Source: Ophthalmolycus amberensis (Eukaryota > Chordata > Actinopteri > Perciformes > Zoarcidae). Taken from it: a stretch of DNA of 64,000 bases. Of the stretch, positions 34,561 through 47,963 are shown one piece after another. The DNA lies in NCBI GenBank assembly GCA_024529925.1, contig JAFEUB010001199.1, forward strand, positions 296,001 through 360,000, read 5' to 3'. How positions within the stretch are numbered: the stretch's first letter is position 1; each line of letters begins with the position of its first letter. Position numbers and translations under genes: made by a program. The notes under the pieces were generated by a model. It saw nothing but the letters and a program-made list of their open reading frames with translations. It made no database searches and had not been told where the DNA came from.

Positions 34561-35560
34561 CATTGTACAGGACAGTCGCTGCTGTGTTTCCGTGAAGTCC
34601 ACCCTGAAATCTAATCCAGTGTCATAGTGCTAACTCAGTTCTCCTCACATGTAATGGCAGTTCCCTGGATTTCACCAGCAATGCATTGAATGGGTGTGGT
34701 TTTGACTCGGGAGATGAGTCAGAGGAAAAACATCCAGAAAAAAAGGTGAACAGATAAAAGTCCATTCAGACAGGTTCTACGAGGAACATCCGGTTTCGCT
34801 GCAACTTGGTGGGTAACCAAATAAAAGCCCTTATACTAATGAAATAGTATATCATTACTCCTATCTTCAGTTACCTTCCATCTGGTCCATATGTAACAGT
34901 TGTGGGTCATGGAACGAGACGACTCAAGTGATTGTTTTCCAACATTTATGTATTGAAGACAAAATATCACCAATGAATTGCCTTCTGATCGTTTTCTGCC
35001 CCTCTGCTCCCTCAGCAACGTGTGATTTAATTCCTTTTCTTCAAATACACACTGACCAATCAGAGCTCGGTACGTGGACCGTTAATGAATATTACATAAT
35101 CACACAGTTTAAACTGACAAATGCAAAAAAAGACAGCTGGCAATAAATCTCAGACTTGTGTGAAATAGAGTAAATTAACAGATTTATGACATCACTGCTT
35201 CATTTAGAGCACGATAGATCTGACTATAAGTACATGTGTGTATTATGGTAAATTAATGTGTTACAGATGTGTTTTCATGGCGTGTATGACAATATTTTAG
35301 CCTTGTTCTTTCAGCTGTAGCCTTAGTGGTGCGAAACAGACTTGGGAGTAAATAGAAAAGAAATGTGTAAATATTCTCTCATCACACATTCACTGACGCG
35401 TGCCGGCTTCTTGAGTCATGTCTTACAGTCTCCTGGCTACTTTAATGTTTGGTGTGGGTGATTTTAAGTTATGGAAGGAAACTTCCTTACTGCTTAGAAT
35501 TACATTTATATATATTTTTTTTTTATTTGCCCAAAAGTCCGTTTCACATCGCTGGGGTCT
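34561..35560. other. Intergenic stretch, no gene
   Basis: Nothing recognisable. The left part may still be 5' LINE remnant, but no conserved motif was found. Confidence 0.4.
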
Positions 35561-35664
35561 CAGAAATCAGTGGAGTTGAACCGCGGTTAATCATGTGTAA
35601 CTTCAGAGGTGACTCGTGCTGAAAGCTTTTATCACAAACGGAAAATTTATTGCAACCAGAACAG

Positions 35665-36323
35665 CTAAAGGGGATTGTTTCCTGTGTGGGTTCTCATGTG
35701 TGCCTTTAGATCTCTGTTGCGCACAAATCTATTACAGCAAACTGAGCAGCTGAAAGGTTTTTCTCCTGTGTGGGTTCTCATGTGTCTCTTCAGATTTCGA
35801 CTCTTGCCAAATGTTTTCTCACACTCAGAGCATCTAAAACGTTTCTCACCAGCGCTACATCTTGAATCACTGACACGGACTTCATCAGGTTTCACATAGT
35901 TTAAACCTGACTGAGGTTCTCTGGTCTTCTTGCCATCACCACCTGCCATCAGTGTCAGAAGAGTGTCCAGTCTTCTCATCAGTATCTGGTTCTGGATGTC
36001 TATCTGGATCCAAGTTCCTGTCTGGTTCTGGTCCTCCACAGTCCTTCTCCATCAGCTTCTGTTCCCATCTGTTTAGTTTGTCTTTGATGAAGCTGTGAGG
36101 ACTGAGCTTCCTCTTCATCATCTTCACTCTTCACAGGAGTGAATGAGAACTTGACATCAGCCTCCTCCAGACCTTGAAGCTGCTTCTCCTTCCTGACTGG
36201 TGCAGAGTTCCTCCTGTTCTTCTTTAATATGTGGGGGCTCTGGGTCCTCCTGGTCCAGACTGGAGCTCCACTCCTGCTGCTCAGAGGGAACCTCTTCTTT
36301 AACCACCAACAGCTGCTGGACGT
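35665..36323 (-). pseudogene. Frameshifted duplicate of the zinc-finger gene exon 2
   Basis: It begins at the same acceptor (CTGCAG then VQQLLVVKEEVPSEQQEW) and is highly similar to the 25 kb copy throughout, including flanking 3' sequence from about 35565. Relative to that copy it has three single-base gains, near 36184 (TGCTTCTCC against TGCTCTCC), near 36043 (CCTTCTCC against CCTCTCC) and near 35950. The first frameshift leads quickly to a stop (QEGEAASRSGGG). It keeps only three fingers (CSECEKTF, CSVCCNRF and flanks) against six. No exon 1 was found on its 5' side up to 39 kb. It is most likely a dead tandem duplicate. Confidence 0.85.
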
Positions 36324-36880
36324 CTGCAGGAAAACAGTAAACACACACAGAGACGTTACAAAGAAATATTAGTATTGAGCAAATAATCTCGTGTACATAC
36401 TTTTTTTCCTGCCATCATTCCCTCTTACACTCCCTGTGCACAGTTACCAAACAGACATGACGACACAAAATGTAAAGACACAACGCACCAGCAGCGATGA
36501 GGTCATCAATAGTTTACATGGCAAAAAAGTGTGGCACTACCCAACATTGTTAAGAAGTATTCAAAGAACCTGCATCGTCCATAAAGTCTGGCTGAGATGT
36601 GACCATGTGGGCAGTTATAGTTGACTAATGTACGTAAACCTGCCACCGTAGAAACAGTGGATAGAACCTTCAGAAGCAGCCACAACGTAACCGTGGACGT
36701 GACCATGAACATAGTCATCTGCAGGCAGGCAACAAAAATATTCAGGTTGAAATGAAAACCTTCTTCTTCAGTAAACTTGTATCAAACTACTCATTGCCAG
36801 AAGCATTTGTAGCGCAAAAAAATGCAGCGTTATATTTCAAAAAGACACTAAAACCATACATGACTAAAATCATGCATCAT

Positions 36881-36918
36881 GCACTTCCTGTTGCAAGCTG
36901 AGCTGCAACAGGAAGTGC
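36881..36918. repeat. Perfect 15-bp-arm hairpin
   Basis: GCACTTCCTGTTGCA and TGCAACAGGAAGTGC around an 8-base loop. Each arm contains an ETS-type GGAA core. It may be a MITE core. Confidence 0.85.
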
Positions 36919-37494
36919 CTCTACTAGCTGCCGCTGCCACGATTTGAGCCAGCTCCTACTGTATCATGATGTGTTCACATGTAATCTCGTAAAATGTAGT
37001 GCTGGTGAGAAACTTGAATAAATCCAGTTTTTGAAGATTTCACAACAACATGAACATTAGAGATGAACTATGACCTGTTTACAATACCTCTAATTAGCCT
37101 CATTAAAACTACGAATAACAATATTATATTTATTATATAATATATGTAATTATTAAAAATACAATCATTTGTTTCCTTATCATTTGAATTGTGTGTTTTT
37201 ATGAAGAAAATAAACACTATAGATGACGATAACAAAGTAAAAGGATAACATTTAGAGTTTTTGATGGTTTAATGACTTCAGAGCTTTAGTGTTGCACTTC
37301 TATAAAGTTGGGAGCCTTGTGAAAAAATGATTTAAAAAAAGATTGTCAAAATTGCAGATTCAAAGGCCGAGTCTACATTTTAGTACCTACCAAAAAGCTT
37401 GGAACCTACATTTCCCATAATGCATTTGTCTTTCATGAGACCCTTCTGCCTGATAACCGGTCCCATCTTGCAAACTCAATACCCAGTTTGTAAC

Positions 37495-37496
<2 letters not shown>

Positions 37497-37562
<66 letters not shown>
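37497..37562. repeat. TA dinucleotide microsatellite
   Basis: About 32 TA units. The Tyr-Ile repeat frames here are artefacts. Confidence 0.97.
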
Positions 37563-37565
<3 letters not shown>

Positions 37566-39500
37566 AATGTAAAATCTCTAGCCAAAACTGAGAACCTGAC
37601 ATCATCAGGGTTATTTTTTTCACACTGGGTCCAAAGGTCAAGGGTCGCCTCCACAGCCAACAACTGTGTTGAAAAAACGTTACACTGTAGGACTCCTCAT
37701 GACGAGTAAACTGAACTCCATGTGTAAAACTGGTGGAATGCTCTTTATATGTAAATAATAGAGGGAAAGTATTTAAATGCACTCTATAGTGTCATTAAGG
37801 GCCACAACAGCTTGAAGAAGAAGAAAAAAGCCTCACTGATCATGTGGTCACTTTTTGTGTTGTTAGTTATAAGAATATATATCGATATTTCCAATTAATA
37901 AAAAAAGAAAACAATAGCTACATGAACAGAAGGTAATAAATGATAACAGTGTGACTTTCTATGTTGCTCGCTCCTTACACTAACATGTTTGGTATCGCTG
38001 GAAAATAGAAATTCCGAAACATTCTAAATTACTTCAACGCACCCTGACTCAGACTCCGGTTTTAACGGAGAAACGAAGCAGTCAAACCTGACATTTTACT
38101 GACTGAAATTAATCTGTTTGTGCCAAAACATACCCCCAAGGCATATGTTATTTCCATCCAAAAAGAGCAGATTTTAGTTACTTGGGGTTCTAGATTGGGC
38201 CAACGGGAAGTCCCGCTTGTGGTAAACAGTGGGAGACTACACGCAGTTGCATCATTATGCATGGGGATATTGGATAAAATGGTGACATAACACAGGGCTC
38301 TATCCACCATTAAGTCACTCAGTACACCAACGTAGGAAAGGAAATTATTTGGGGTACAGCCTAGAATAACATTTTTATTGAATTTACCTCTTGAAAGAAT
38401 AATATGTTTGTTCAAGTACTTCAGCTGTAATTCTTGGAGGTTTCCCAGAGGACACAGGTCTCTTGCCAGTTTCAGCACAGTCTGTGTCTGCATTCCTCTG
38501 CAGCAGCACGACTGCTACCTCTTCGTCTGAGGCACAGCTTTGTCCCATTCTGACTTCCACGGACGAACATGTGAGTTCCCGAGGGCCAGGTGTATGGAAA
38601 TGACCTCTAGAAATTGTAACCGTGTGCTGTGTGCTCACATGTTGGCATCAGCCTGCGTTCCCCAATGAAAGAAATTGATGTTAAAATAGTGTTAAAACAA
38701 ATAAAAGTTAGTTGCACTTCTGGTAGCTGTTCCTCAGGCTTGTGGAGAAGGCGAGCTGTGCCAAGCAGTGAACAAAGTCTTTCTTTGTGGGTTCTGCATA
38801 TGTTTTCTGTCCAGTACTCAGGGTGTGTGCATTGTATAATTAGAAATCATCACTTAGGAGTGTAGGTTTTCCACATTTGTCCTCCTGAAGAACATAAACT
38901 GAGCTGGTTGCCATAGGTCGTCCTGGCACCGTCACATATATACGCTCCAACCCCCCGAGGGACCAATCTGTTGGTAAAAACAGAACTAACTATGACCTTA
39001 TAGGTACACAAACACAGCGCCACGGGGACAATAAATATGCTCTCTCACCCAATCAGTTCTTCAGTCCATGAATAGAAGCCAAGATAAAGCAACTCTTTGT
39101 TCTCCCACATTGTTTTTGCCTTCGACAGACACAAAATATCAGCTCAACTGAGGCAGAGGATAATGACGAGTGTATTACACAGTTTGCATAAGTATGACAG
39201 GATGAACTGACGAGTTGCATTAAAAGAAAGCAGTCGATTTTAAGCTTTGGCTGAAAGACAGGGGCACATAAAGTAAGTCCTGTATGAAGTACTCAGATGA
39301 TAAAGAGGAAAACGTTTCAGAGACAATGAGTAGAAGAAATATAAACCACAAAGAGAAATGTTGCCTCCAAAGATGAAAATGCTGATGATAGGACAATGAA
39401 GTGTCATTAACACATACCTGCAAATGGTTACAGGAGAATGGATGTAAAAACGAGAGTGTGTGTAAACCTGATGAAAACCAGCTGAAAGCATTAGAAGAGA
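37563..39500. other. Intergenic stretch upstream of fam180a
   Basis: No recognised gene. The 143-codon minus-strand frame at 38062-38493 has no visible domain or splice context, so it is not called. Confidence 0.45.
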
Positions 39501-39514
39501 GTCTGCTTTTGAGG

Positions 39515-39517
<3 letters not shown>

Positions 39518-39558
<41 letters not shown>
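39518..39558. repeat. GA dinucleotide repeat about 170 bp before fam180a ATG
   Basis: About 20 AG units in the likely 5' untranslated or proximal promoter region of fam180a. Confidence 0.9.
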
Positions 39559-39561
<3 letters not shown>

Positions 39562-39730
39562 CAGATCTAGGAGGGGGAGAGAGAACAGCAGGGATGAGGA
39601 AGGTGTACTATAAGAGAAGGGAAGAAAAGCAAGAGGAGTGGGTGCTAACAGGCAGAAACACAGTGGATGAAGAGGTTCCTGTCCAGTCCCAGTTACATGC
39701 AACTAGCATCGAGCGAGTGATCAGGCCACC

Positions 39731-42700
39731 ATGCTGCCCTGGAGGATGGCCATCGTTGGTCTTTTCTACTTCTACATCAGAGCAGGTGTAACCCAATATC
39801 AGACTCAAGGTAAGACCTGAACTGAAGCTCAGTATTTTAGTGCAGAAGAGCAAACTGTTCAGTGTTTGTATCACCCTATAAGAGGTTTCATTGCGACATT
39901 GTTCTTGTATCTACAAGTTCCTTAACAGAGCATGAATAGTATTTAGCGGCAACGCTATTCAATTGTAGGAATTTGATGCTGGACCTTACAAAATATTTAC
40001 ATTTTTAAAACTCTTACTATTGTATAGAGCAGAGATTGAAATAGTCTTGGCTGTAGTCTTTATTGGTTTAGTTGTAATAGCATTCCTCGTCTTTTTATTT
40101 TATTGCCAAACTCCAACTTTTAACTCTGAAGTCTTTACTGTAAAGAAATATATCAATACAAATATGGTGCAAGCATGGTTTTGTAACAGGAATGACCTCA
40201 TGATATGCATTGGACACGAGAACCTGTTCATCTCAGACATGTCACTGTTATTCAGCAGAGTTAAAGCAATCCTCCTTCATGCATAACACTCGCTTTGTTT
40301 TGAGGAACAAATCCTCTTTCTCAGCAACAATACTAAGAGTAACACATTTAAATTTAATTGAACAAAATAATGGCCATCTCATACAGAATGTGTCTTTCTA
40401 GTTACAGCAAATTACATCAAGCTACCAGGTTCAGACCTCATCTGCACCTGTTTCTAATAGGAAAACAATGGGAGGGACCAAAAGTGATCTGAGAGAGGAA
40501 ACTCATATCCTCAAAGTGAATGAAAAGCATACTGTGAGATATTCAGACCAGCTCTGGACAGGGAATTCCTGGTGAATGGTGAAACAATTCTGGCGGTTGC
40601 ATTTTATGTTTCTGGCTATGTGAATCCAAGCAGCAATAAGAAGCACTTCATCATAAAAAAGAACTGGAATCACCAATAGTTCACATTTGGCCTTTAACTT
40701 CAGCTGGTAAACATGTGACGTCAGTGCGCATTTTACTGATGTGTGATTTTTGGGTCTGTCTTAAGTTTTCCAAAAGATGACCTCTCACTGCAAGCTGGAG
40801 CTGCCAAAGCATGTGACGTTGCTCATGCACCATGTGATCTAAGCCCAGCGAGCTCGTGATCGTCATTATTCTTTTTACCACTTACATCAACAGAATATGG
40901 GCCCTCAGGATCAGTCAATACTGTGTGATTACAGCCTGGCTCATCCAATTATAAACACACTGTAATGCATTTCAATGGAAGGGTAAGCAAATATGATGAA
41001 AGATGTTTTTGGTCAGATATTTATGAAATGAGTATGTAATCAGAATGCCTGGAAGGAAATAGAATATATATGATCATACAAATGTATTAGACTCACCAAA
41101 AGGAAAAGACAATCCTGATGAAGAGTGCAAGCTTCTTTGGCCTTATTGCACTTCGATTACTGGGCATCATCATCTAAATATTATGACTGACTTGAGTGCA
41201 TCAATTGATCCTGCAGAAGTGTGAAAAAGCAACAAACGGTAAAATTACAACAACAAAAAAGGATCCTGCAGAAGTCTATTAAAATATCATCAACTTGTTG
41301 TACTTGTGATCCTGAATTTTAAATGGATGGGAGGAGGCTAATCGATTTCTTAAAGGGATAGTTCACCCCAAAATCAAAATGATTTCCTCTTACCTGTCAT
41401 GCTATTTATCAATCAAAGTTTGAGTGTGAGTTGCCCTTTTTTTTTGTTTTCCTAGGAACTAGTTCCTACATGAAACTGCTCACAACATGATCCATGGATT
41501 ATCTTGAGTAACCTCATCATGATTTCTGGAAAGAGACATTGCTGTTGAGTTTTTCAAATGGCACCTTTTTGGCACCTTGAGCACCACAAGCTGAGTGCCA
41601 TTTAATACCATTACATTGGAGAGGCCGACATGCCGACATCTCTACGGCCGATATCTCTAAAACTAGGCCACTCACACCAAAACAATCTAGACTGATGAAT
41701 AGCACTACAGGAAAGAGGAACAATTTGTATTTTTGAATTTGGGGGGTTAAAACTGTCCCTTCAAGTGTGTTCCCAAAGATCTCTTCTTTATCCCACAATG
41801 ACACTGTATGAGCTGGACACAACATCTTTACTCCAGACTGGACTCCAGACAAAGCTGTATGGTTTTGATTGCACTGCCGCAGGTTCAAATGATGGCACGA
41901 AACAACGCAGTCCAGCACAGTCACAGCCACTGGCCTGAATTTGTGCACGACAGGTTAACTTCCTGTTTGTCTGCATTTATGTCTGTATGAGTTACCTCCA
42001 TCTGTTCAAATGGCTTGGCCCCTGAAAAGTTCCAGTGAATGGGCCCTCTGCAAATCTGCTTTGAACACATCAATGCATGCGTGTGCTCTCTCTCTCTCTC
42101 CTACTAAACACATGTAAACTGAGAGAGACCATTTGCCATCGCCACACAGTCACTCCTGACACCCAGTGCTGCTCCTACAATCCTCCCTCCTTTCAAACAG
42201 TTTGCTACATTAGCTGGTCTAAGAATAAGCAGAGAGATACAGAGCAATGTGGGGTAAACAAACATTTATTAAATAGAATATTTTCAATAGAATCTTGAGA
42301 TAAGAGAATATTAACCTTGAATAAGAAATTGAAGAAAATGTAAAGTGTGGATAGTAATACAATATAACACTGAGCTTTGACTCTCTTTCCATGTCATTAG
42401 TCCAGTCCTCACAATGTTTTACAATTAGTTTAATTTCATCCACGCGCATTTGAAGGCATGTCCACGCGCGCAGTGGTTATCTTTTCTGAGCTGCAGTTTA
42501 TAAACACCGTGCAACACAAGTTTACCTGATTGTTGTTCCCGCAATTCACTCGTAATTTGCAGAACTCGACGCAACTTGCGTAGTGAGCGTCTAAAAGACT
42601 CACCATGTTCAGGAGAGGAGGGGGGTGGGGTGATTATCATCATATACCATCTGACATGTAAACTGCCTGAGCTCCAGATAAAGCATGCATTAATAAAACC

Positions 42701-44235
42701 AGCCAGACGGTTGGAGATACTGGACAGTAATTGGAAACAGTGGTCTGAATCTCTCTCTAGTCTGGATTTCTCTCTTTCAGTTCTTTACCTTGATGAATAG
42801 CAATGCCATTCTGTCAGTGGCTCCTCTTTCATGTTGCCCCTCACCATGATTTCTAAAAACTTTGCTGATCCCCTCGATTTTCTTTGGGCACAATTAAAAT
42901 TTGTCCAAGACATGAGCAAATACCAGACATGGATGCATTATAGGAATTTGAATACCGGATGCGAGAATGCTGCCCGGTCACGTGGATGAAAAGTGCTTGC
43001 CCTGTGCATGGGCCAAAAAAGTGGCTTCAGGGTTTGCTTCCTGCTTAGAATCTGTATGTAGTATAGATTTGGGACACAGCAATTGTACTTGCCGAACATT
43101 TGTATGTGTTAGCATAGTCATTTTGTGCATTTAAACATTTAGCTCAAAGCACCGCTGTATGTAGGTTTTGAGCTCTGTTTCTGCAGTTATTAGTATAACT
43201 AATGCGTAGTTTCGCATAACGTGACTGCATAGTATTTGAATTTGAGGAATGGCTGGACAAATGCGTAATGGTTATTGAGCTCTCTTAGACCGCATCGGAT
43301 TTGTTGTGGTCGACACCCTGCTCTCCCCATGCTGTGAAAATGAGCATGACTGCATGCTGAAATCATCTGGACCCTGTTGTACGATCCGTGTGTTACACCG
43401 CCCTTCATTCCTCTGCTGCCTTTGAAGTCTGAGGTCACGTCTCATCGCCTGCAGATAGAAGTCATCTGTAAGGTCAGAGATCGCAGCGTTTGAAATGCAT
43501 ATCATAGATTAACTGCAGTATCTCCCGGACAGTTCAGAGTTTGTTTTTAACTGCTTGTCACATGGATTTCCAGCTTAACAGTTTCAAGAAGCCTTTTGGG
43601 TCCACAGCAGTAAATTACGAGACACGCACGTGAAATGAAAGGTTTTGCTTGGGAAACTGTTGTTGCTTTTCGACCATCCCTTACTCTCCCTGTCTATCTC
43701 TCTTGACATACTAGCTCTATTCCCAGCTGTAAGCAAAATGAAAAGAGGGTTGACAAGTGTGGTGAGCCCCACCTTCCACGACTCCTTCGATGACGTTCAT
43801 CTGTTATTCGAGGTGAGACACGTACATCCATAAATGAGTGTCTGAGGTGTGAAACCAGCTAAAAAACTCCAATGAACACTAGTTGTTCTTCTTTTCCTCT
43901 ACTAGATCCTGCTTACTGGCATTCACTTTGAGGCAAGTGGAGAGTTGTCAGTGCAAGATGCTGAGCTGGCTTCCCTCCGCAAGACGAGAAACCTGGAAGT
44001 CATCTGTGAGGAGATCATTCCCAAGAAGCTATCAGACGTATTTAAGCTCATCTCTGGCCTTTCACACCACGTCGGTCACCTGCATCAGGAAGATTTTGAG
44101 CGCACCCTGTTGACTTTGGTATACACCGCCCAGGTGATGGTCGATTCCTCAACCGAACACCAACGACGGATGTGGGCTGAGTCTTTTGTTAGTTTGTACA
44201 GAGCCATCAAGCAGGATCTGACAGAGAATAACTGA
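39731..44235 (+). CDS. fam180a: FAM180A-like secreted protein, three exons (39731-39809, 43727-43812, 43906-44235)
   Basis: Exon 1 has a near-ideal start context (GCCACCATGC) and encodes a signal peptide, MLPWRMAIVGLFYFYIRAGV, ending at CAAG/GTAAGA. Exon 2 after TCCCAG gives KMKRGLTSVV and SFDDVHLLFE. Exon 3 after CTACTAG gives ILLTGIHFEASGELSVQDAE, LASLRKTRNLEVICEEIIPK, HVGHLHQEDFERTLLTLVYT and MWAESFVSLYRAIKQDLTEN, then stop. Phases join exactly (1, 0), total 164 residues, close to the known family size. The conserved ELASLR, IPK and DFERT.LTL.YTA motifs identify the FAM180 family. Its biochemical role is not established; the signal peptide predicts secretion. AATAAA at 44532 is a likely poly(A) signal. 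FAM180A is favoured over FAM180B because of the adjacent slc23a4-like gene. Confidence 0.85.
41350..41764. mobile_element. MITE with TTAAAGGGA inverted ends, in fam180a intron 1
   Basis: The left end, TTAAAGGGATAGTTCACCCC, is mirrored on the right by a sequence whose reverse complement begins TTGAAGGGACAGTTTTAACC. The element is about 415 bp with no coding content. TTAA at the left suggests a TTAA-targeting family; the right copy is mutated. Confidence 0.8.
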
Positions 44236-44925
44236 GTTGATACTGATGTTGCTGCCCAATGGCTCCATGTGTGATATGCTCATATGAAAAAGATCCATAG
44301 AGATTAGCGGGTGCTCTTAGTTTGTATAGATTGAGGAAACAACGGCAGGCTGTAAGGAGCCTGGGAGAGAAATCCTGTCAGAAACTATAACAAACTGTTG
44401 CCACATATAAGTAAAGTGCATTGACTGATAATAACACGATTATTAAAATATTTACTGTCACAGCAAAGTTAATTCAAACATGAGGCACAGCATAAACATG
44501 TAACTCTTTACAAGATGTATATGCTAAATGCAATAAAAAAAACATAAAACATCATGGACCTACTTACATTCACGTGTCTTTTCGGTCTTTTTTCACTAGC
44601 ACCTGCTTGTGATCACGTTCTAAAACTGATAAGCTAAATAATTCATTAGTTTTACTCAAGTGTGCTCTGTAAAAACAAATTACTCTACAGAAATTTGTCT
44701 GTAAGATTTATATATATCATTTATAACAATTAATAATAATCAGGTACTTATGTACCTCCCTAAAGAAAACCATAAGCAATCATATGCAAAACAGCTCCCC
44801 AAAAGGTTACACCATGTTGTTACAGTACAGTGTCTTTAACAAATGAAAAGAAGTCCAAACTGAGCTGCCTCTGATGTATTGTATGCTAAATTCCCCAAAT
44901 TGCATGCTGAAAGTGAGTACACAAC

Positions 44926-47906
44926 TCACAGAGCAACTCCAATAATAATCTGTGAAGGCTCTGGATGTCCAGGTTGCTGCTTAGGCTCCAGGGCATTAGT
45001 ATCTGCTGTGCATCCATCCAGGGAGCTGGGCTCACCAGGAGGGCAGAAAGGTGTGTACCGGAGCCAGGAGGAAGAAGACAAGTAAGAGCTGATGCCAAAG
45101 GGGAGGTTGTAGACTTCTCCGCTCTCCAGTGTGTTGCTGGAGTCATCCTCGTGTGCTTTGTTCCAAGCCAGGATGCCTCGTTCATGCTTTGATCCTGTTA
45201 GACACGTGTTAAATGTGTTAAACCAGTACTACTACGGTCTACTGAATACTCTATATTGACTCTTTGACATTGACATTTGTGCTGGATCTCTGGTTTAATC
45301 ATCAAGATTGCATATCACATATTTTTACAATTTTATTTTGCTGTTAACATTAGGACAAAATAGTGACTTAATAGAGAAGAGGATTTAGATTACCCAAACA
45401 ATTTAAACATAAAAAACGAATACTTCAATGTAGAAAATACCTGGAATTGTGTTGTCCAGAAAGAAGCCAAAGAGACCTCCTACAAACATACTGGTTGTCA
45501 GAAGTACCAGTAGCACCTGGTCGAGTTCAACGACACCTGAACACAACACAATGAAAATGTTTAAAATAATCAAGTAAAGGTAGGATGCTTTATCTGAAAA
45601 TGACAGATTATATAGTGACATTTAATTCATGTACCTGTAGCAATAGCTTTGGGGTTTTTAAATATCCAGTTGGGAATGACCAGACCAGAGAACATGGAGA
45701 ATCCAAAAATGAAGATGTTCCGAGAAGAATTCATATCGGCATACTGAGAATGTGGTAAAAAAAAATAAAAATAAAACGTTTTAACCGACATTTAAAATGT
45801 CAATGTAAAAAACCCCATCTTTGCCAAAAAGCCTAAGATCTTTGAATGTGTACCTGCAGATTAGAAATTCCTGCTGCAGAGATGACGCCAAACATAACCA
45901 TGAACATCCCTCCAACCACAGGTGATGGGATAGTGGTGAATATGGCGCTCACTTTACCAAACACACCCATGGCGACCATTAAGACCCCGCTGGCCACAAT
46001 CACCATGCGACTGCCAACCTACAAAATGAAACTGTCTGTATTTAAACAACATCAATAACCCTGAAAAGAAACAAAAAGGTTATGCTTAAATTTGTCAGTT
46101 GGAGAAAATCACTTCCAGATGTGCTCTGGCTCGTCTTACCTTTGTAATACCGAGGGCTCCAATATTCTCGCTGTATGAAGTGGTACCGTTTCCTGTACCC
46201 CAGGCTCCAGCCAGCAGACAGCCCAGTCCCTCAATCCCAATACCTCTGTTGATAGCGTGTTTAGGGGGAGGTGGAGCCCCAGACAGCCTGGCACAAGTGT
46301 GGTAGTCTCCTACAGACTCTATCATGGAGGAAATCACACCAGCTAAGATGCCAACCACCCCTGCCAGGCTCACAGTCGGCATCCCCCACTGACCTAAGTT
46401 TGGATTCAAACACAAGGAAACAGAGAATGACACAGTGTTATAACCAGCCAACCCTTCTTTTTCTATTTACTTTTTTATAAACAAAAACTAACTTCAGGTG
46501 ATAGTTTGTCGGCCTTTTACCTGGGTACGGAAAACTTAACCAGGGAGCTTGGCTCACAACATCTCCCTTTAGGTCAGTACGGGCCAGATAGCCGTACTGG
46601 TCTGGTTCAGTCGGAAATACATTGTAGATTGTCAAAATGTAGCAAACGAGCCAAGGCAAAGTTATTCCAAGCAGAACCTGAGGACATGCAGAAAAAAAAG
46701 AAAAAAGTCTAAAGATTAAATTCATACTCTACTTAATATATTTCAATCAACTTGTTTGATGATACATACAGGGAGAATCTGAAAGACGTAGACACGGGAG
46801 GTGTGCAGCTTTTTCTCCTTGCTGAACGTAGGAAAGGGCACAGGTATGTGACGGAGGTACTGTGAGAACAGGATGATCAGTGCTGTGGTCCTGTGAGAGA
46901 CAGGGACAAAGCCATTCATTCATATACAGTAAATGTCACAGTGTTAAATAGGACTGTAATACGGTGTTGCTAAAGCTAGTACTAACCAACTTGAAGCAAA
47001 GTGGATGAGCTAACAGATTTTTTGACAAAGGCACTTATCACAAAGTGATAATCCCAAACCCTAAAATGACACTGTTTGGTAATTTTACCCACATGCTGGC
47101 GATACCCCAGTGGTTGCCAGCACTGGTACCGGCTGAGTCAAACAGAGACAGTCCAATGAGCGAGATGGTGGGTGCGATGGTGAGAGGTCCAATGAAGCGC
47201 ATGAAGAGGCCGATGAGGCCGGAGAAACCAACAAACACCTGGAAGAGTGAGCCCACCATAATGGACCCCTGCAGCTGAAGAATGACAAGTAAGATGAGAT
47301 CAAAATGTGGCGGCGCTCTAATTACAAAGGTATACCAGAGATGAGTTTAATACCGGTAGCTATGATTATTGTCACATTGTTGTAACCATATTTCAATCGC
47401 TGTTCAGATCAATGGTACTGTTCAACTCAACGTCCAATTTATATGACAGGAAACCAAAAGAATTGTTAACAGAGTTCTCATGAACTTAACAATACACAAT
47501 ATCTATAAACTGAAATGTTTTCAAATTTAGAGATTTTGTAAATCTCAAGGTTGCACAATTAATGTATTAAAAGGAACACTATATTTAGTAGGTCAGTAAT
47601 CCAAGATTCATTTTCTATAATTACAAACGAAGGTTCGAACAAATGCAAAACGCAATGTATTAACTGTCAATGTGTGAATGGTTACAAAGAAAGTGACAAT
47701 TTGTAGCAGAGATGTAGATTACATCTCAAGAAGTCATTCTGTGGGAGCGAGGTCAACAGAACGTCCAAAACCAACTTGTCAAAGCACTTTTCCTATAAAC
47801 ACGTTAGCTCAGCATAACATATCAATTATTCAAGGTTCATGTTGTTTTGCATCAAAAGTCAGTTTCCTTAAAGTCTTTCATTCACAGTCGGATGTGTGTC
47901 TCCATG

Positions 47907-47963
<57 letters not shown>

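Noticed and set aside
38062..38493. 143-codon minus-strand frame
   Set aside because: No recognisable domain, no supporting promoter or splice signals, isolated in repeat-rich sequence.
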